From NCBI GenBank assembly GCA_903884345.1, contig CAISEE010000045.1, forward strand, positions 1-43,763: DNA of 43,763 nucleotides, given 5' to 3'. The notes beneath the pieces were generated by a model that ran no database searches, had not been told where the DNA came from, and was given only the letters and a program-made list of their open reading frames with translations. The position numbers were made by a program, and so were the translations under genes. Below are positions 15,478-23,396 of this stretch, one piece after another. Position 1 is the first letter of the stretch. Each line of letters begins with the position of its first letter. Origin of the DNA: Candidatus Adlerbacteria bacterium (GTDB lineage Bacteria; Patescibacteriota; Minisyncoccia; Phycocordibacterales; SBAW01).

Positions 15478-16449
15478 AAATATCGCCTCTACCATGAGGA
15501 AAACATCGGGGTTTTGGGCGTGCAGGGCGATGTGCGGTGAGAGGTGCTGCGGTCGAAGCGCGCGGACGGTGCTGCCGTTTTTGAAAAGTGCGGCGAACGG
15601 CTCGCTCTCGGAGAGGGCCCGGGCCACCCACTGCCCCACCGGCTCGTGCGCCAATACAAGCACACCGGCGGCGTCACTGTCGCGGATGAGCGGCGCGGCG
15701 CTTTGTGCGATGTTGGTGGCGATGTGTCGCGCTGCCGCATCGAAAGGTTCGCTGAGCTCGGGGATGGCACGACCGTCGTGGTTTACCGCCAAACGCACGG
15801 CGGAGCGCGCCTCGGGGAGCGATAGGCCGCCGTGGTGGCGCAGCGTGCGCAGGAGCGTGTGCAAGCCTGTCGGCACGGTGGCTCGCCCCGTGGGCAGACC
15901 ATCGGCAATGAGCACCAGCTCGGCGACTTCGCCGGTTACCGTGCACAGAATGAAATCACTCTGCTGCTCGAAGACGCTCGTGGTGGCATGCGCCGCAGCG
16001 CCCCCGATTGCCCGAAACGAGACAGGCACTGGGCCAAACTGACGCACGATCGCATCGGTAAGCTCGCGTGTGAGGTGTGGCTCGTGATCCCAGGCGAAGC
16101 CCTGCTCGCCTACCGAAGCCGAAGACCAGGGTGGCGCCAAAAACACGACCGCTTGGCTGACGACGCCAACCGGGGCGAGCGACTCGTTTTGGCGTAGGCG
16201 CGCGGCGACCTCGGCGGCGTGCTGGAGCGTCGTTTGTGCCGCCTCGACGACCGCCTGCGCGATGGCAGTGCTTGAAAGCGTCGGGAAGACGGGCAGCTCG
16301 GTGCGCAATTCGGCAAACAGGCGCGGCTGATTGGTCGTGTCGAGCCGCACCAGTGCCCCGCCGACGCTACCATTTTCAACATCCAACACAAGCACCGTTT
16401 TGGTGCCGCCAATCCCCTTTTTGTCGCGTCCCCCGAAGAGCGAAAACAT
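15451..16449 (-). CDS. PilM/FtsA-like actin-fold ATPase
   Basis: The 332-residue cytoplasmic protein opens with MFSLFGGRDKKGIGGTKTVL and then VLDVENGSVGGALVRL, the phosphate-1 region of the actin/FtsA/PilM fold. An SHS2-like middle and a second ATPase half (FILCTVTGEVAELVLIADG) follow. PilM-type proteins form the inner-membrane platform of type IV pili with membrane-anchored partners. The next gene is such a partner. The start at 16449 is supported by a TATACT seven bases upstream; a longer frame to 16554 crosses the neighbouring terminator and is rejected. Confidence 0.75.
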   Translation of the reverse strand: MFSLFGGRDKKGIGGTKTVLVLDVENGSVGGALVRLDTTNQPRLFAELRTELPVFPTLSSTAIAQAVVEAAQTTLQHAAEVAARLRQNESLAPVGVVSQAVVFLAPPWSSASVGEQGFAWDHEPHLTRELTDAIVRQFGPVPVSFRAIGGAAAHATTSVFEQQSDFILCTVTGEVAELVLIADGLPTGRATVPTGLHTLLRTLRHHGGLSLPEARSAVRLAVNHDGRAIPELSEPFDAAARHIATNIAQSAAPLIRDSDAAGVLVLAHEPVGQWVARALSESEPFAALFKNGSTVRALRPQHLSPHIALHAQNPDVFLMVEAIFLDTKFTTL

Positions 16450-16456
16450 GTTCTTT

Positions 16457-16462
16457 AGTATA
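16457..16462 (-). promoter_or_regulatory. Candidate -10 box of the PilM-like gene
   Basis: TATACT on the minus strand with seven bases to the ATG, and a weak -35 (TTATCC) 17 bases upstream. Predicted leaderless. Confidence 0.5.
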
Positions 16463-16481
16463 TCGCAGAAATCGGCAAAGG

Positions 16482-16543
16482 ATAAAAACAACCCCCCCCG
16501 ATTCCCCGCTCGCGCATTGGTGCAAGCGAAGACTCGGGGGGGG
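16482..16543 (-). terminator. Terminator hairpin after orphan gene B
   Basis: An eight-C run and G at 16492-16500 pair with C plus eight G at 16535-16543. The minus strand continues TTGTTTTTATC. The internal CGATTCCCCG and CTCGCGC are shared with the hairpin after gene A. The long C run is a likely site for sequencing slips. Confidence 0.75.
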
Positions 16544-16564
16544 TGGTGAGTCATGAGTCGTGAT

Positions 16565-17110
16565 TCAAGAGTTTTTCTTCATGGCTGCTGGCGGCACATT
16601 CAGGAGCGTGCCGCCCCAAAAGGTATGTGTGCCCATCTCGCAACCGTTCCTCCAGATATTCTCGGTTCCGTCGAAGTGTTTAAAGGTGCCGGTGAAGGTC
16701 CTTCTGTAGATGGTCGTACCTTGTCTGACAAGTGCGGGTCCGCGACAGCCCTGGAACTTTTCCGTCGACCACGACTGGCTGAGGATCTTCTTCAGAAAGG
16801 GAAACACCGCTCTGTCATACGAGCCACTGCAGTGCATGGCCCAGAGTAGCGTGCGCGGGACGCCGAGCGACAGGAGTTCGAGGGTGGTGCATCCTTGCCC
16901 AGCGCCCCAGGTGTCGGTAAGGCGAATGGGCAAGCGATCCTCTCCGTAGAATTCATCGTACTGGAAGCTGGTACATCCAGTCAGGAGCGGGTGTTCTTGG
17001 AGTCGAACCGTTGGTTTTTCCTCGGACACCCAGCCGTAGCGCATTCCCCGGCAGTACATGCCATGTAGAAACTCGGCGGTAGGCAGGTCCTCAAAGGCAA
17101 CAGGGTACAT
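16565..17110 (-). CDS. Orphan protein B, intact member of a two-copy unknown family
   Basis: The protein has 181 residues, and I do not recognise the family. It opens MYPVAFEDLPTAEFLHGMYC and contains WVSEEKPTVRL, DTWGAGQGCTT, FPFLKKILSQSW, GCRGPALV and MGTHTFWGG. The same landmarks appear in order in the frameshifted gene at 9512. It has six or so cysteines and several Trp, with no signal peptide or membrane segment. GGAGG five bases before the ATG at 17110 fixes the start and excludes a longer frame to 17161. It is an isolated unit between alaS and the PilM-like gene with its own terminator. A possible promoter is TTGTTT-N17-TATCGT upstream. Confidence 0.7.
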   Translation of the reverse strand: MYPVAFEDLPTAEFLHGMYCRGMRYGWVSEEKPTVRLQEHPLLTGCTSFQYDEFYGEDRLPIRLTDTWGAGQGCTTLELLSLGVPRTLLWAMHCSGSYDRAVFPFLKKILSQSWSTEKFQGCRGPALVRQGTTIYRRTFTGTFKHFDGTENIWRNGCEMGTHTFWGGTLLNVPPAAMKKNS

Positions 17111-17178
17111 TACGCCCTCCGTGGTTGGTGCGTGGCAATACGATACAACGATTGCAGCCAAAAAACAAGGCGTGACCC

Positions 17179-19056
17179 TTACTCAAGGGTGGCCTTGATG
17201 CGACGGATGCCGGCGGAGACTGCTTCCTCTTTGAGGATCTTGAAGGTACCCCCAAGTTCGCCGGTGTGGGTGACGTGCGGGCCGCCGCAGAATTCAATCG
17301 AGAAGGGTGCGTCTTCGGAGCCCACCGAGTAGACGGTGACGCGGTCGGGGTACTTGGCGCCAAACTCGTGCTCGGCACCGAGCTGCTCGGCCTCTTCTTT
17401 AGGCATCTCGCGACGCACGACCGGCAGGTCTTCTTGGATTTTTTCGTTGACGATGCGCTCGACTTCCCTTTTCTGCTCGTCAGTCATCTTGCCGTCGTGT
17501 TGAAAGTCGATGCGCAGGCGCTCCTCGGTGATGTTGCTGCCACGCTGGTGCACGTGGGGCCCCAAAACGGTTTGCAAAGCACGAAGCAACAGGTGGTGCG
17601 CGGTGTGGAGTCGCGTGGTTTTCTCCGACGTGTCGGCCAAGCCACCTTTGAACTTTTGCTCGGAGCCGGCGCGCGAGAGCGCCTGGTGTTCTTTGAGAAG
17701 CTCGGTAAAGCCCACGATGTCGATTTGTTTGATACCCTTGGCACCCGCCTCTTCGATGATGAGTTCGAGCGGGAATCCGTAGGTGGTGACGAGTTGAAAG
17801 GCGTCGTGTGCAGAAAGTGCGCCCGGCTCCATGAATCGCTCGAACTCCTTCATGCCGCGGGCCAAAGTATTGCGGAAGCGATTTTCTTCGTCGGATATAA
17901 CTTTTTGGATATCGGCTGCCTGCGTAGCAATCTCGGGGTACGCGTCGCCGTAGGCGTCAGCCACGATTGAGACCACGGTTTCGAGCCCACTTTGATGGAT
18001 GCCGAGTTTGTCGGCGTAGCGCACTGCGCGGCGGATGAGGCGGCGCACGAAGTACCCTTGGTCGGAATTGGATGGGCGCACGCCGTCGGCGATGAGGAAG
18101 ATGGCCGCCTTGCTGTGATCGGCAACGATGCGAAAGGCACGGATTTCGTCTAGTGATGATCCGTATGTCTTGCCCGACAGTTTCTCCAATTGGTCGAGGA
18201 TGGGGCGATGGCAGACCGCGATGATGTCGGAACTGTTGGTGGCTGCCATCGTGATGCGCTCGAGCCCGCCGCCGAAGTCGACGTTTTGTTTGGGCAAGAG
18301 CGAGAAGGTGCCGTCCTCATTTTTGAGGTACTGCATAAAGACCGAGTTGCCGATTTCGAGGAAGCGGCCGCAGTCGCAGTTGGGGTGGCAATGCTCGCCG
18401 AAGCGCGTATCGTGCTGGACGTCGGTGAATTCGTAGAAAATCTCAGAATCCGGGCCGCCTGGCTCGCCTGCCGGCATCTTGTCGGGTGTGCCTGCGCGGC
18501 TCCACCAGTTTTTCTTGGCTTCGTAATAAAAGATTCGCTCGCCCTCTTTGATACCACGTGCGTAGCCGTCGGCCTCGGAGCCGATAATCGCAGCATCTGC
18601 GTCGATACCTTTTTCTTTAAAGAGGCACTGCCAGATGGCGACCGACTCGGTGTCGCGCGGGAGATTATTTTTTTCGTCGCCCAAAAACACCGTCACGTAG
18701 AGTCGCTTTGGGTCGAGGCCGATTTCTGTGGTCAAAAACTCAAAAACCCACGGCAACTGTTCTTCTTTAAAATAGTCACCCAACGACCAGTTGCCGAGCA
18801 TCTCAAAGAGCGTCGTGTGCCGATTATCCCCCACCTCCTCGATGTCGTCGGTGCGGAAGGCCTTCTGCGAGTCGGTGATGCGTGTGCCCTTGGGGTGCGT
18901 GGCGCCCAAGAGGTAGGGCACCATCGGCTGCATGCCCGAGCCCGTAAAGAGCGTCGTCGGGTCGTTTTGCGGCACGAGCGATGAGGACTGAACAACGACG
19001 TGCCCGCGGTCCTTATAAAATTGCAGATATTTCGAGCGAATCTCGTTGGGGGTCAT
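17179..19056 (-). CDS. alaS: Alanyl-tRNA synthetase lacking the C-Ala domain
   Basis: The 625-residue enzyme opens with RSKYLQFYKDRGHVVVQSSS and has the class II core. The editing domain retains its zinc/water ligands (HTAHHLLLRAL and CGGPHV). The protein stops right after the editing domain, whereas bacterial AlaRS is about 875 residues with a C-terminal oligomerisation/tRNA-elbow domain. Loss of C-Ala is seen in small-genome Patescibacteria. It should still charge tRNA-Ala and clear Ser/Gly mischarging. The gene follows the M16 peptidase pair. Confidence 0.96.
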   Translation of the reverse strand: MTPNEIRSKYLQFYKDRGHVVVQSSSLVPQNDPTTLFTGSGMQPMVPYLLGATHPKGTRITDSQKAFRTDDIEEVGDNRHTTLFEMLGNWSLGDYFKEEQLPWVFEFLTTEIGLDPKRLYVTVFLGDEKNNLPRDTESVAIWQCLFKEKGIDADAAIIGSEADGYARGIKEGERIFYYEAKKNWWSRAGTPDKMPAGEPGGPDSEIFYEFTDVQHDTRFGEHCHPNCDCGRFLEIGNSVFMQYLKNEDGTFSLLPKQNVDFGGGLERITMAATNSSDIIAVCHRPILDQLEKLSGKTYGSSLDEIRAFRIVADHSKAAIFLIADGVRPSNSDQGYFVRRLIRRAVRYADKLGIHQSGLETVVSIVADAYGDAYPEIATQAADIQKVISDEENRFRNTLARGMKEFERFMEPGALSAHDAFQLVTTYGFPLELIIEEAGAKGIKQIDIVGFTELLKEHQALSRAGSEQKFKGGLADTSEKTTRLHTAHHLLLRALQTVLGPHVHQRGSNITEERLRIDFQHDGKMTDEQKREVERIVNEKIQEDLPVVRREMPKEEAEQLGAEHEFGAKYPDRVTVYSVGSEDAPFSIEFCGGPHVTHTGELGGTFKILKEEAVSAGIRRIKATLE

Positions 19057-19065
19057 GGCTCTACT

Positions 19066-20343
19066 CTACGATGCGAGCGCGTTTTTCTCAATAGGGCCAG
19101 CGGCAGCCTCGGAAAACAACTCTGGCTTGAGATACGTTTTGAGTGCAGCGCGGATGTGTTTGCTGTCGAGCGAGAGGACGGTTTTGGTGAATCGATCGAG
19201 GTAGGCTGCGGTTCTCCCCTGCGCGGCGAGGTTGTGCCCCACCTGGGCAAGTGAGGCAGAGTCGGCAAGTTGGACGCGTGTGTAGGCGTCGTAGAGTTCG
19301 CGGTGCTTTTTTACTTCGGCGTCGGTGACACCCTTGTCGACTATTTTTTCAATCTCGCGACGGATGGCGGCGCGACCTTGCGGGAAGAGTGCGGGTGCGA
19401 AGGTGCCCCAGACCATCGCGTAGCCGTCGGTTTTAGCCGAGATGCCGGGCATCGACGCGTAGACGCCGTAGGTCAGGCCCTCTTCCTCGCGGACGGTCTT
19501 CATGAGGCGGCCCGTGAATCCGCGCGGGTTACCCAAGACTTGCATGCCAAGCATGAGTGCCGCGTAATCGGCGTGGTCGCTGGTGATGCCAAGCGCGATG
19601 CCGGTCATGTAGTCGATGCTCGCCTTGTGCGGGAGGGCCACAATCTCGCGTTTCGCCTCAGCTGCTTCGCTCGGGGCGAACTCGGGCAATGTCACCTCGC
19701 GTGCGGGCAGCTTCTTAAACTTTTGGTCGACGAGTTTGGCCGCGCGCTCGAGGGTGATGTCGCCCGCAATCGAGACGATGAGCGTTTTTCGGCTGAGAAT
19801 CGATTCGTGAAAGGCGACGAGCGTTTTGCGCGTGATGCTGGAAAGGATGGCGAGCGACTCGTCAGTGGTGTGTGCGTAGTTGGGGTGCTCGGGCGAGAAA
19901 AGCGCGCGCGAAAGTGCGATGCTCGCCTGCGTTCGGGTATCCTGTGCTTCGAGTGCCAGGTTGCTTTGCTCGCGTTGCTTCAGCACGGTGAGTTCGCGTG
20001 CCGGGAAGCTCGGTTCGAGCAGTGCTTCGGCCACGAAGGCAAAAAGTTTGTGGAGATTTTTTTCACTGACGCGTCCCGCGAAGACGAGGCGGTCGTTGGA
20101 CGAGCCAAACGACAGCGACGCGCCGATGTCATCGAGAAACAGTTGAATATCTTTTTTAGTGCGCTTCGCGGTCCCTTCGGCGAGCATCGCGGCATGAATC
20201 TTTGCCAACTCCTCGGTGCCCGCCATGCGCGAGCCGCCGGCGATGCTGCCCACGAACGAGACGGTGCCATGGACCGGAAATGCCGCCGAAAGAACGGTCG
20301 CGCCCCAAGGAAGTGTCGTCTGCGTAATGAGTTTTGAATACAT
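19066..20343 (-). CDS. M16 peptidase-like subunit without the zinc motif
   Basis: The 425-residue protein has the M16 fold. It shows TVSFVGSIAGGSRMAGTEEL at the place of the usual HxxEH helix, but the sequence there is KIHAAMLAE, so the metal-binding motif is lost. The C-terminal half keeps the substrate-binding signature GLTYGVYAS and the arginine-rich helix LMKTVREEE. In two-gene M16 systems one subunit carries zinc and the other this R/Y motif. It overlaps the stop region of the catalytic subunit gene, so the two should be made together. The start is at ATG 20343 rather than further upstream inside the neighbour. Confidence 0.92.
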   Translation of the reverse strand: MYSKLITQTTLPWGATVLSAAFPVHGTVSFVGSIAGGSRMAGTEELAKIHAAMLAEGTAKRTKKDIQLFLDDIGASLSFGSSNDRLVFAGRVSEKNLHKLFAFVAEALLEPSFPARELTVLKQREQSNLALEAQDTRTQASIALSRALFSPEHPNYAHTTDESLAILSSITRKTLVAFHESILSRKTLIVSIAGDITLERAAKLVDQKFKKLPAREVTLPEFAPSEAAEAKREIVALPHKASIDYMTGIALGITSDHADYAALMLGMQVLGNPRGFTGRLMKTVREEEGLTYGVYASMPGISAKTDGYAMVWGTFAPALFPQGRAAIRREIEKIVDKGVTDAEVKKHRELYDAYTRVQLADSASLAQVGHNLAAQGRTAAYLDRFTKTVLSLDSKHIRAALKTYLKPELFSEAAAGPIEKNALAS

Positions 20344-20344
20344 A

Positions 20345-21628
20345 TTATGCGATATTTTTGAGTATGCCGGAGGTCTCGCCCGATGCCACGAGGTACTGCT
20401 TTGCGACGCGCAGAATGTCGCTCGGGCGAACGGCTTTGATGTGCTCCTCTGCACGATACACGAGCATCCAATCCCCCGCCGCGATGGCTTCAGAGACCGC
20501 ACGCACTTCGGTTAAGACGCCATCTCGATCGTAGGCGATGTGCGAGAGAATGCGCTCGACCGCACGTGCCAACTCCTGCTTGTCGGGTGGCGTTTTGAGG
20601 ACGCTCAGAATTTCTTTGCGCATGGTGGTCAATGCCTTCGCGAGGTCGACTCCTTCGTTGATTTGCGCGGTGAAAGTCATGAATCCCGGGTCGCGCAGTT
20701 CGGGTACCGAGACCGACACGTCGGTCGCAAGTCCCGTGTCGACGAGTTTCTTTTGCAGACGGCTCGAGAACCCGTCCGCCAAAATTGTGGCAAGCGCCAG
20801 GACGGCCGGAGAATCCTCGTGCGTGGCCTCAGGGATTTTGTAGCCCAGTGAGACGATGGAGACGCCGAAGGGTTTCGCGATCGACACCGCGCGGCTTTCG
20901 GTTTGCACCGGCTCGACGATGGTCATTTCGGGAATGGCTTCGGGCGAGGATGGAATCGGTCCGAAGTGTTTGAGCACGAGCGCCTCGGCGTCCTTCGCCG
21001 AAATATCGCCGTAGATGGCGACCGTCGCGTTGTTAGGCCAGTAGTACTGATCGTAAAATTCGCGCAGTTTCTTGGCGGTCGAGCCCTCGATGTCTTCTTT
21101 GAGGCCAATGGTCGGGATGCGGTACGGGTGCTCGGTGAATGCCGCGCCCCACATCTCTTCCTCAAGGAGCTCGAACGGATTGTTGCGCGAACGCTCATAC
21201 TCGTTTCGCACGACTGTCATCTCGGAGGCCAAGTCAGCATCGGAGAAGAGCGACCCGCGCATGCGGTCTGCTTCGAGTTCAATCGCGGCCTCGGCGTGTT
21301 CGCTGGGCAGAAGCTCGTGATAGTTGGTGCAATCGAGCCACGTCGAGGCGTTGATTTTGGCACCAAACCACTCGAGGTAGTCGGTGATGGCCTTCTTGTT
21401 CTTCTTGTTAAACTTTTTTGAGTCCTTAAATAAAAGATGCTCGAGGATGTGGGTCGCGCCCGTGTGCCCCGGAGCCTCGTTGCGCGAGCCGACGTGGAAG
21501 GTCACACACACCGCGACGACCGGCGCCGCCTTCTCGCGGCGGTACAGGACGCGAAGCCCGTTCGAAAGTTTGTATTCGGTGACGCCCGAGACCGTACGCA
21601 CTTTACTGAGTGTTGGGGTCGTTTTCAT
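20345..21628 (-). CDS. M16 zinc metallopeptidase, catalytic subunit
   Basis: The protein has 427 residues. The inverted zinc motif is HILEH at residues 60-64, with the downstream glutamate in AIELEADRMRG. The C-terminal half also has the M16 fold. It is probably cytoplasmic, since no signal peptide is seen, and would degrade peptides in a clamshell with the following subunit. The ATG at 21628 is chosen; TATAAT lies ten bases upstream inside the end of ung. Confidence 0.94.
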   Translation of the reverse strand: MKTTPTLSKVRTVSGVTEYKLSNGLRVLYRREKAAPVVAVCVTFHVGSRNEAPGHTGATHILEHLLFKDSKKFNKKNKKAITDYLEWFGAKINASTWLDCTNYHELLPSEHAEAAIELEADRMRGSLFSDADLASEMTVVRNEYERSRNNPFELLEEEMWGAAFTEHPYRIPTIGLKEDIEGSTAKKLREFYDQYYWPNNATVAIYGDISAKDAEALVLKHFGPIPSSPEAIPEMTIVEPVQTESRAVSIAKPFGVSIVSLGYKIPEATHEDSPAVLALATILADGFSSRLQKKLVDTGLATDVSVSVPELRDPGFMTFTAQINEGVDLAKALTTMRKEILSVLKTPPDKQELARAVERILSHIAYDRDGVLTEVRAVSEAIAAGDWMLVYRAEEHIKAVRPSDILRVAKQYLVASGETSGILKNIA

Positions 21629-21638
21629 GAGTCCTCGC

Positions 21639-21644
21639 ATTATA
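21639..21644 (-). promoter_or_regulatory. Candidate -10 box of the M16 pair
   Basis: TATAAT preceded by TTGGG on the minus strand, ten bases before the ATG at 21628. Confidence 0.45.
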
Positions 21645-22308
21645 CCCAATCGATCGGTTTCTCACCATGAGCCACCAAATACTCCTTCGCCTGTTTGAAA
21701 TGCCCGCAGCCGAAGAAGCCGTTGTACGCCGAAAAGGGCGACGGGTGTGGCGATTCGAGGACCAAATGTTTGGTGCGATCGATGTGCGCACCTTTCGCCT
21801 TGGCGTAATTGCCCCAGAGCATAAACACCAAGTGCACGCGCTCTTTCGAGAGCGCTGCAATCGCCGCGTCGGTAAACGCTTCCCACCCCTGGTTTTGATG
21901 CGAACCCGCCGTGTGTGCTCGGACCGTTAACGTTGCGTTGAGCAATAACACGCCCTGGGTTGCCCAATGTTCCAGATCGCCACTTGTGTTCGCAATCGGC
22001 TGCCCGAACTCGTTTTCGATTTCTTTAAAAATGTTGCGAAGCGACGGCGGCAATGTCGTCCCCTCGTCGACCGCAAAACAGAGTCCGTTCGCCTGCTTGG
22101 GTCCATGGTACGGATCCTGCCCCAAAATCACGACGCGCGTCTTTTCAAATGGACACAATTCAAACGCCCGAAACACCTGCGCCGGCGGCGGATACACCAC
22201 CCCACTCGTGTACTCGCCCCGCACGAACGTCGAAAGCGCCACAAAATACGGCTTCGAGAATTCCCCCGACAAATGCCGTTTCCACGTCTCCTCGATTTTG
22301 ACGTCCAT
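21640..22308 (-). CDS. ung: Uracil-DNA glycosylase
   Basis: The 222-residue family 1 UDG removes uracil from DNA to start base-excision repair. It has the catalytic-water motif GQDPYHG (Asp65), LLLNATLTVRAHTAGSHQNQ, and the DNA-intercalating loop HPSPFSAYNGFFG. The start at 22308 is supported by TATACT six bases upstream. Length is typical. Confidence 0.98.
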   Translation of the reverse strand: MDVKIEETWKRHLSGEFSKPYFVALSTFVRGEYTSGVVYPPPAQVFRAFELCPFEKTRVVILGQDPYHGPKQANGLCFAVDEGTTLPPSLRNIFKEIENEFGQPIANTSGDLEHWATQGVLLLNATLTVRAHTAGSHQNQGWEAFTDAAIAALSKERVHLVFMLWGNYAKAKGAHIDRTKHLVLESPHPSPFSAYNGFFGCGHFKQAKEYLVAHGEKPIDWV

Positions 22309-22314
22309 GGTGCC

Positions 22315-22320
22315 AGTATA
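22315..22320 (-). promoter_or_regulatory. Candidate -10 box of ung
   Basis: TATACT on the minus strand, exactly six bases before the ATG at 22308, predicting a leaderless mRNA. Confidence 0.5.
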
Positions 22321-22347
22321 CAAGATTTCGAAATTGAAAATCCCTAC

Positions 22348-22368
22348 TACATAGGTCCGTCCTATGTA
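22348..22368. repeat. 21-base hairpin repeat, copy 1
   Basis: The 8-bp stem TACATAGG / CCTATGTA has loop TCCGT (plus strand). It lies 14 bases after the stop of the 2H phosphoesterase gene. An identical copy is at 23366 and a stem-variant copy at 38455. Confidence 0.85.
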
Positions 22369-22382
22369 AAAGATGTTTCGCT

Positions 22383-22844
22383 TTATGGTTGTTCAGAAAA
22401 AGACACTGTGCCAAAAACATGCCGTTCGTCGTTGCGTATCTCGACTAAAGAAACGGCTTTGATAAAGACTTCGTCGCCGACGGCGAGCGCCAACGAAACA
22501 GCGTCAGTAACGTGCGGGCGAAAAGTGTCGAAACTCGGCGCAGAGAACTCAATTTGTGTTTCGAGTTTGGTTTTAATGCGAAGGCGCAGTGCTTGCAGCT
22601 CGGGAGTGAGCGTCAGTTCGACGACGGGAACGTCGAGATGTTCGCCAAACAGTTCCTTGGATTTTCCGACCGTGCGAATCGATTTTGTCTGAGCACCCAC
22701 TTTTTTTAGTGAGCCGAAAATATCGTCGGCGCTCGCTTCAGTCGTGAACGGTCGCAGAATTGTCACGTGAAGCGGCCACTCGGATTTGCGAAATGACGCA
22801 GGAACATCCTGCTCAAGAAATGAGACGATGACGAATTGGTTCAT
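22383..22844 (-). CDS. 2H phosphoesterase (2'-5' RNA ligase-like)
   Basis: The 153-residue protein has the two HxT motifs of the 2H superfamily: HVT at residues 26-28 (WPLHVTIL) and HVT at 111-113 (FRPHVTD). These hold a 2',3'-cyclic or 2'-5' phosphodiester. It may act in RNA end processing; the exact substrate is unknown. It overlaps the upstream acetyltransferase gene by ATGA, so the two are coupled. Confidence 0.85.
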   Translation of the reverse strand: MNQFVIVSFLEQDVPASFRKSEWPLHVTILRPFTTEASADDIFGSLKKVGAQTKSIRTVGKSKELFGEHLDVPVVELTLTPELQALRLRIKTKLETQIEFSAPSFDTFRPHVTDAVSLALAVGDEVFIKAVSLVEIRNDERHVFGTVSFSEQP

Positions 22845-23350
22845 ACGCGAGAGTACGGCACGGGGGAATATCTCATAATCGTCTTATTCGCCTCCCTTCC
22901 GTCTTGTTGGAATCCGAGATTTTTGTAAAACGTGAGTGCGTCAACGTTTACGTCGTGGACCTCGAGCATTATAGGAATTCGCGAATCGATAGACTCGCGT
23001 ATCAGGTTGGTGAACAGTGCCGTGCCGATTCCCCGGCCCTGGTACTCGGGTAAAATTTGAATGCCGCCAATGTAGATTGACTCGGGCGTTCGCGCGACAC
23101 GCAGACGGCCCACATCTTTTCCATCAACCTGGATGATGTCGATTTTCGACGGGTCGAATTTTGCCGTGTACTCCGCAAAATCTCTTTCCTCGTCCACAAC
23201 CTTGTTGGGGTTGAGCGCGTCGACCACCGGCTTCATTGCTTTGGTCGAGACTTCGTACAGAAACCGCGCGTCGCTCGGCGTAGCTTTGCGTAACGAATAC
23301 GCACACGTGCGTTCTTGGTTGGTGTGGATGGTCGGTGCTTGTTCAGACAT
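22841..23350 (-). CDS. GNAT-family acetyltransferase
   Basis: The 169-residue protein has the GNAT fold with SIYIGGIQILPEYQGRGIGT, where QGRGIG is the acetyl-CoA pyrophosphate loop, and the C-terminal LTFYKNLGFQ. The substrate is unknown. The ATG at 23350 lies just downstream of a copy of the hairpin repeat, and the gene is coupled to the 2H phosphoesterase. Confidence 0.9.
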   Translation of the reverse strand: MSEQAPTIHTNQERTCAYSLRKATPSDARFLYEVSTKAMKPVVDALNPNKVVDEERDFAEYTAKFDPSKIDIIQVDGKDVGRLRVARTPESIYIGGIQILPEYQGRGIGTALFTNLIRESIDSRIPIMLEVHDVNVDALTFYKNLGFQQDGREANKTIMRYSPVPYSRV

Positions 23351-23365
23351 GGTGCCTAAATGGGA

Positions 23366-23386
23366 TACATAGGTCCGTCCTATGTA
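23366..23386. repeat. 21-base hairpin repeat, copy 2
   Basis: Identical over all 21 bases to the copy at 22348 (stem TACATAGG / CCTATGTA, loop TCCGT), but with different flanks. It lies between the stop of the nuclease gene at 23397 and the acetyltransferase start. Confidence 0.85.
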
Positions 23387-23396
23387 CTGGTGATTG

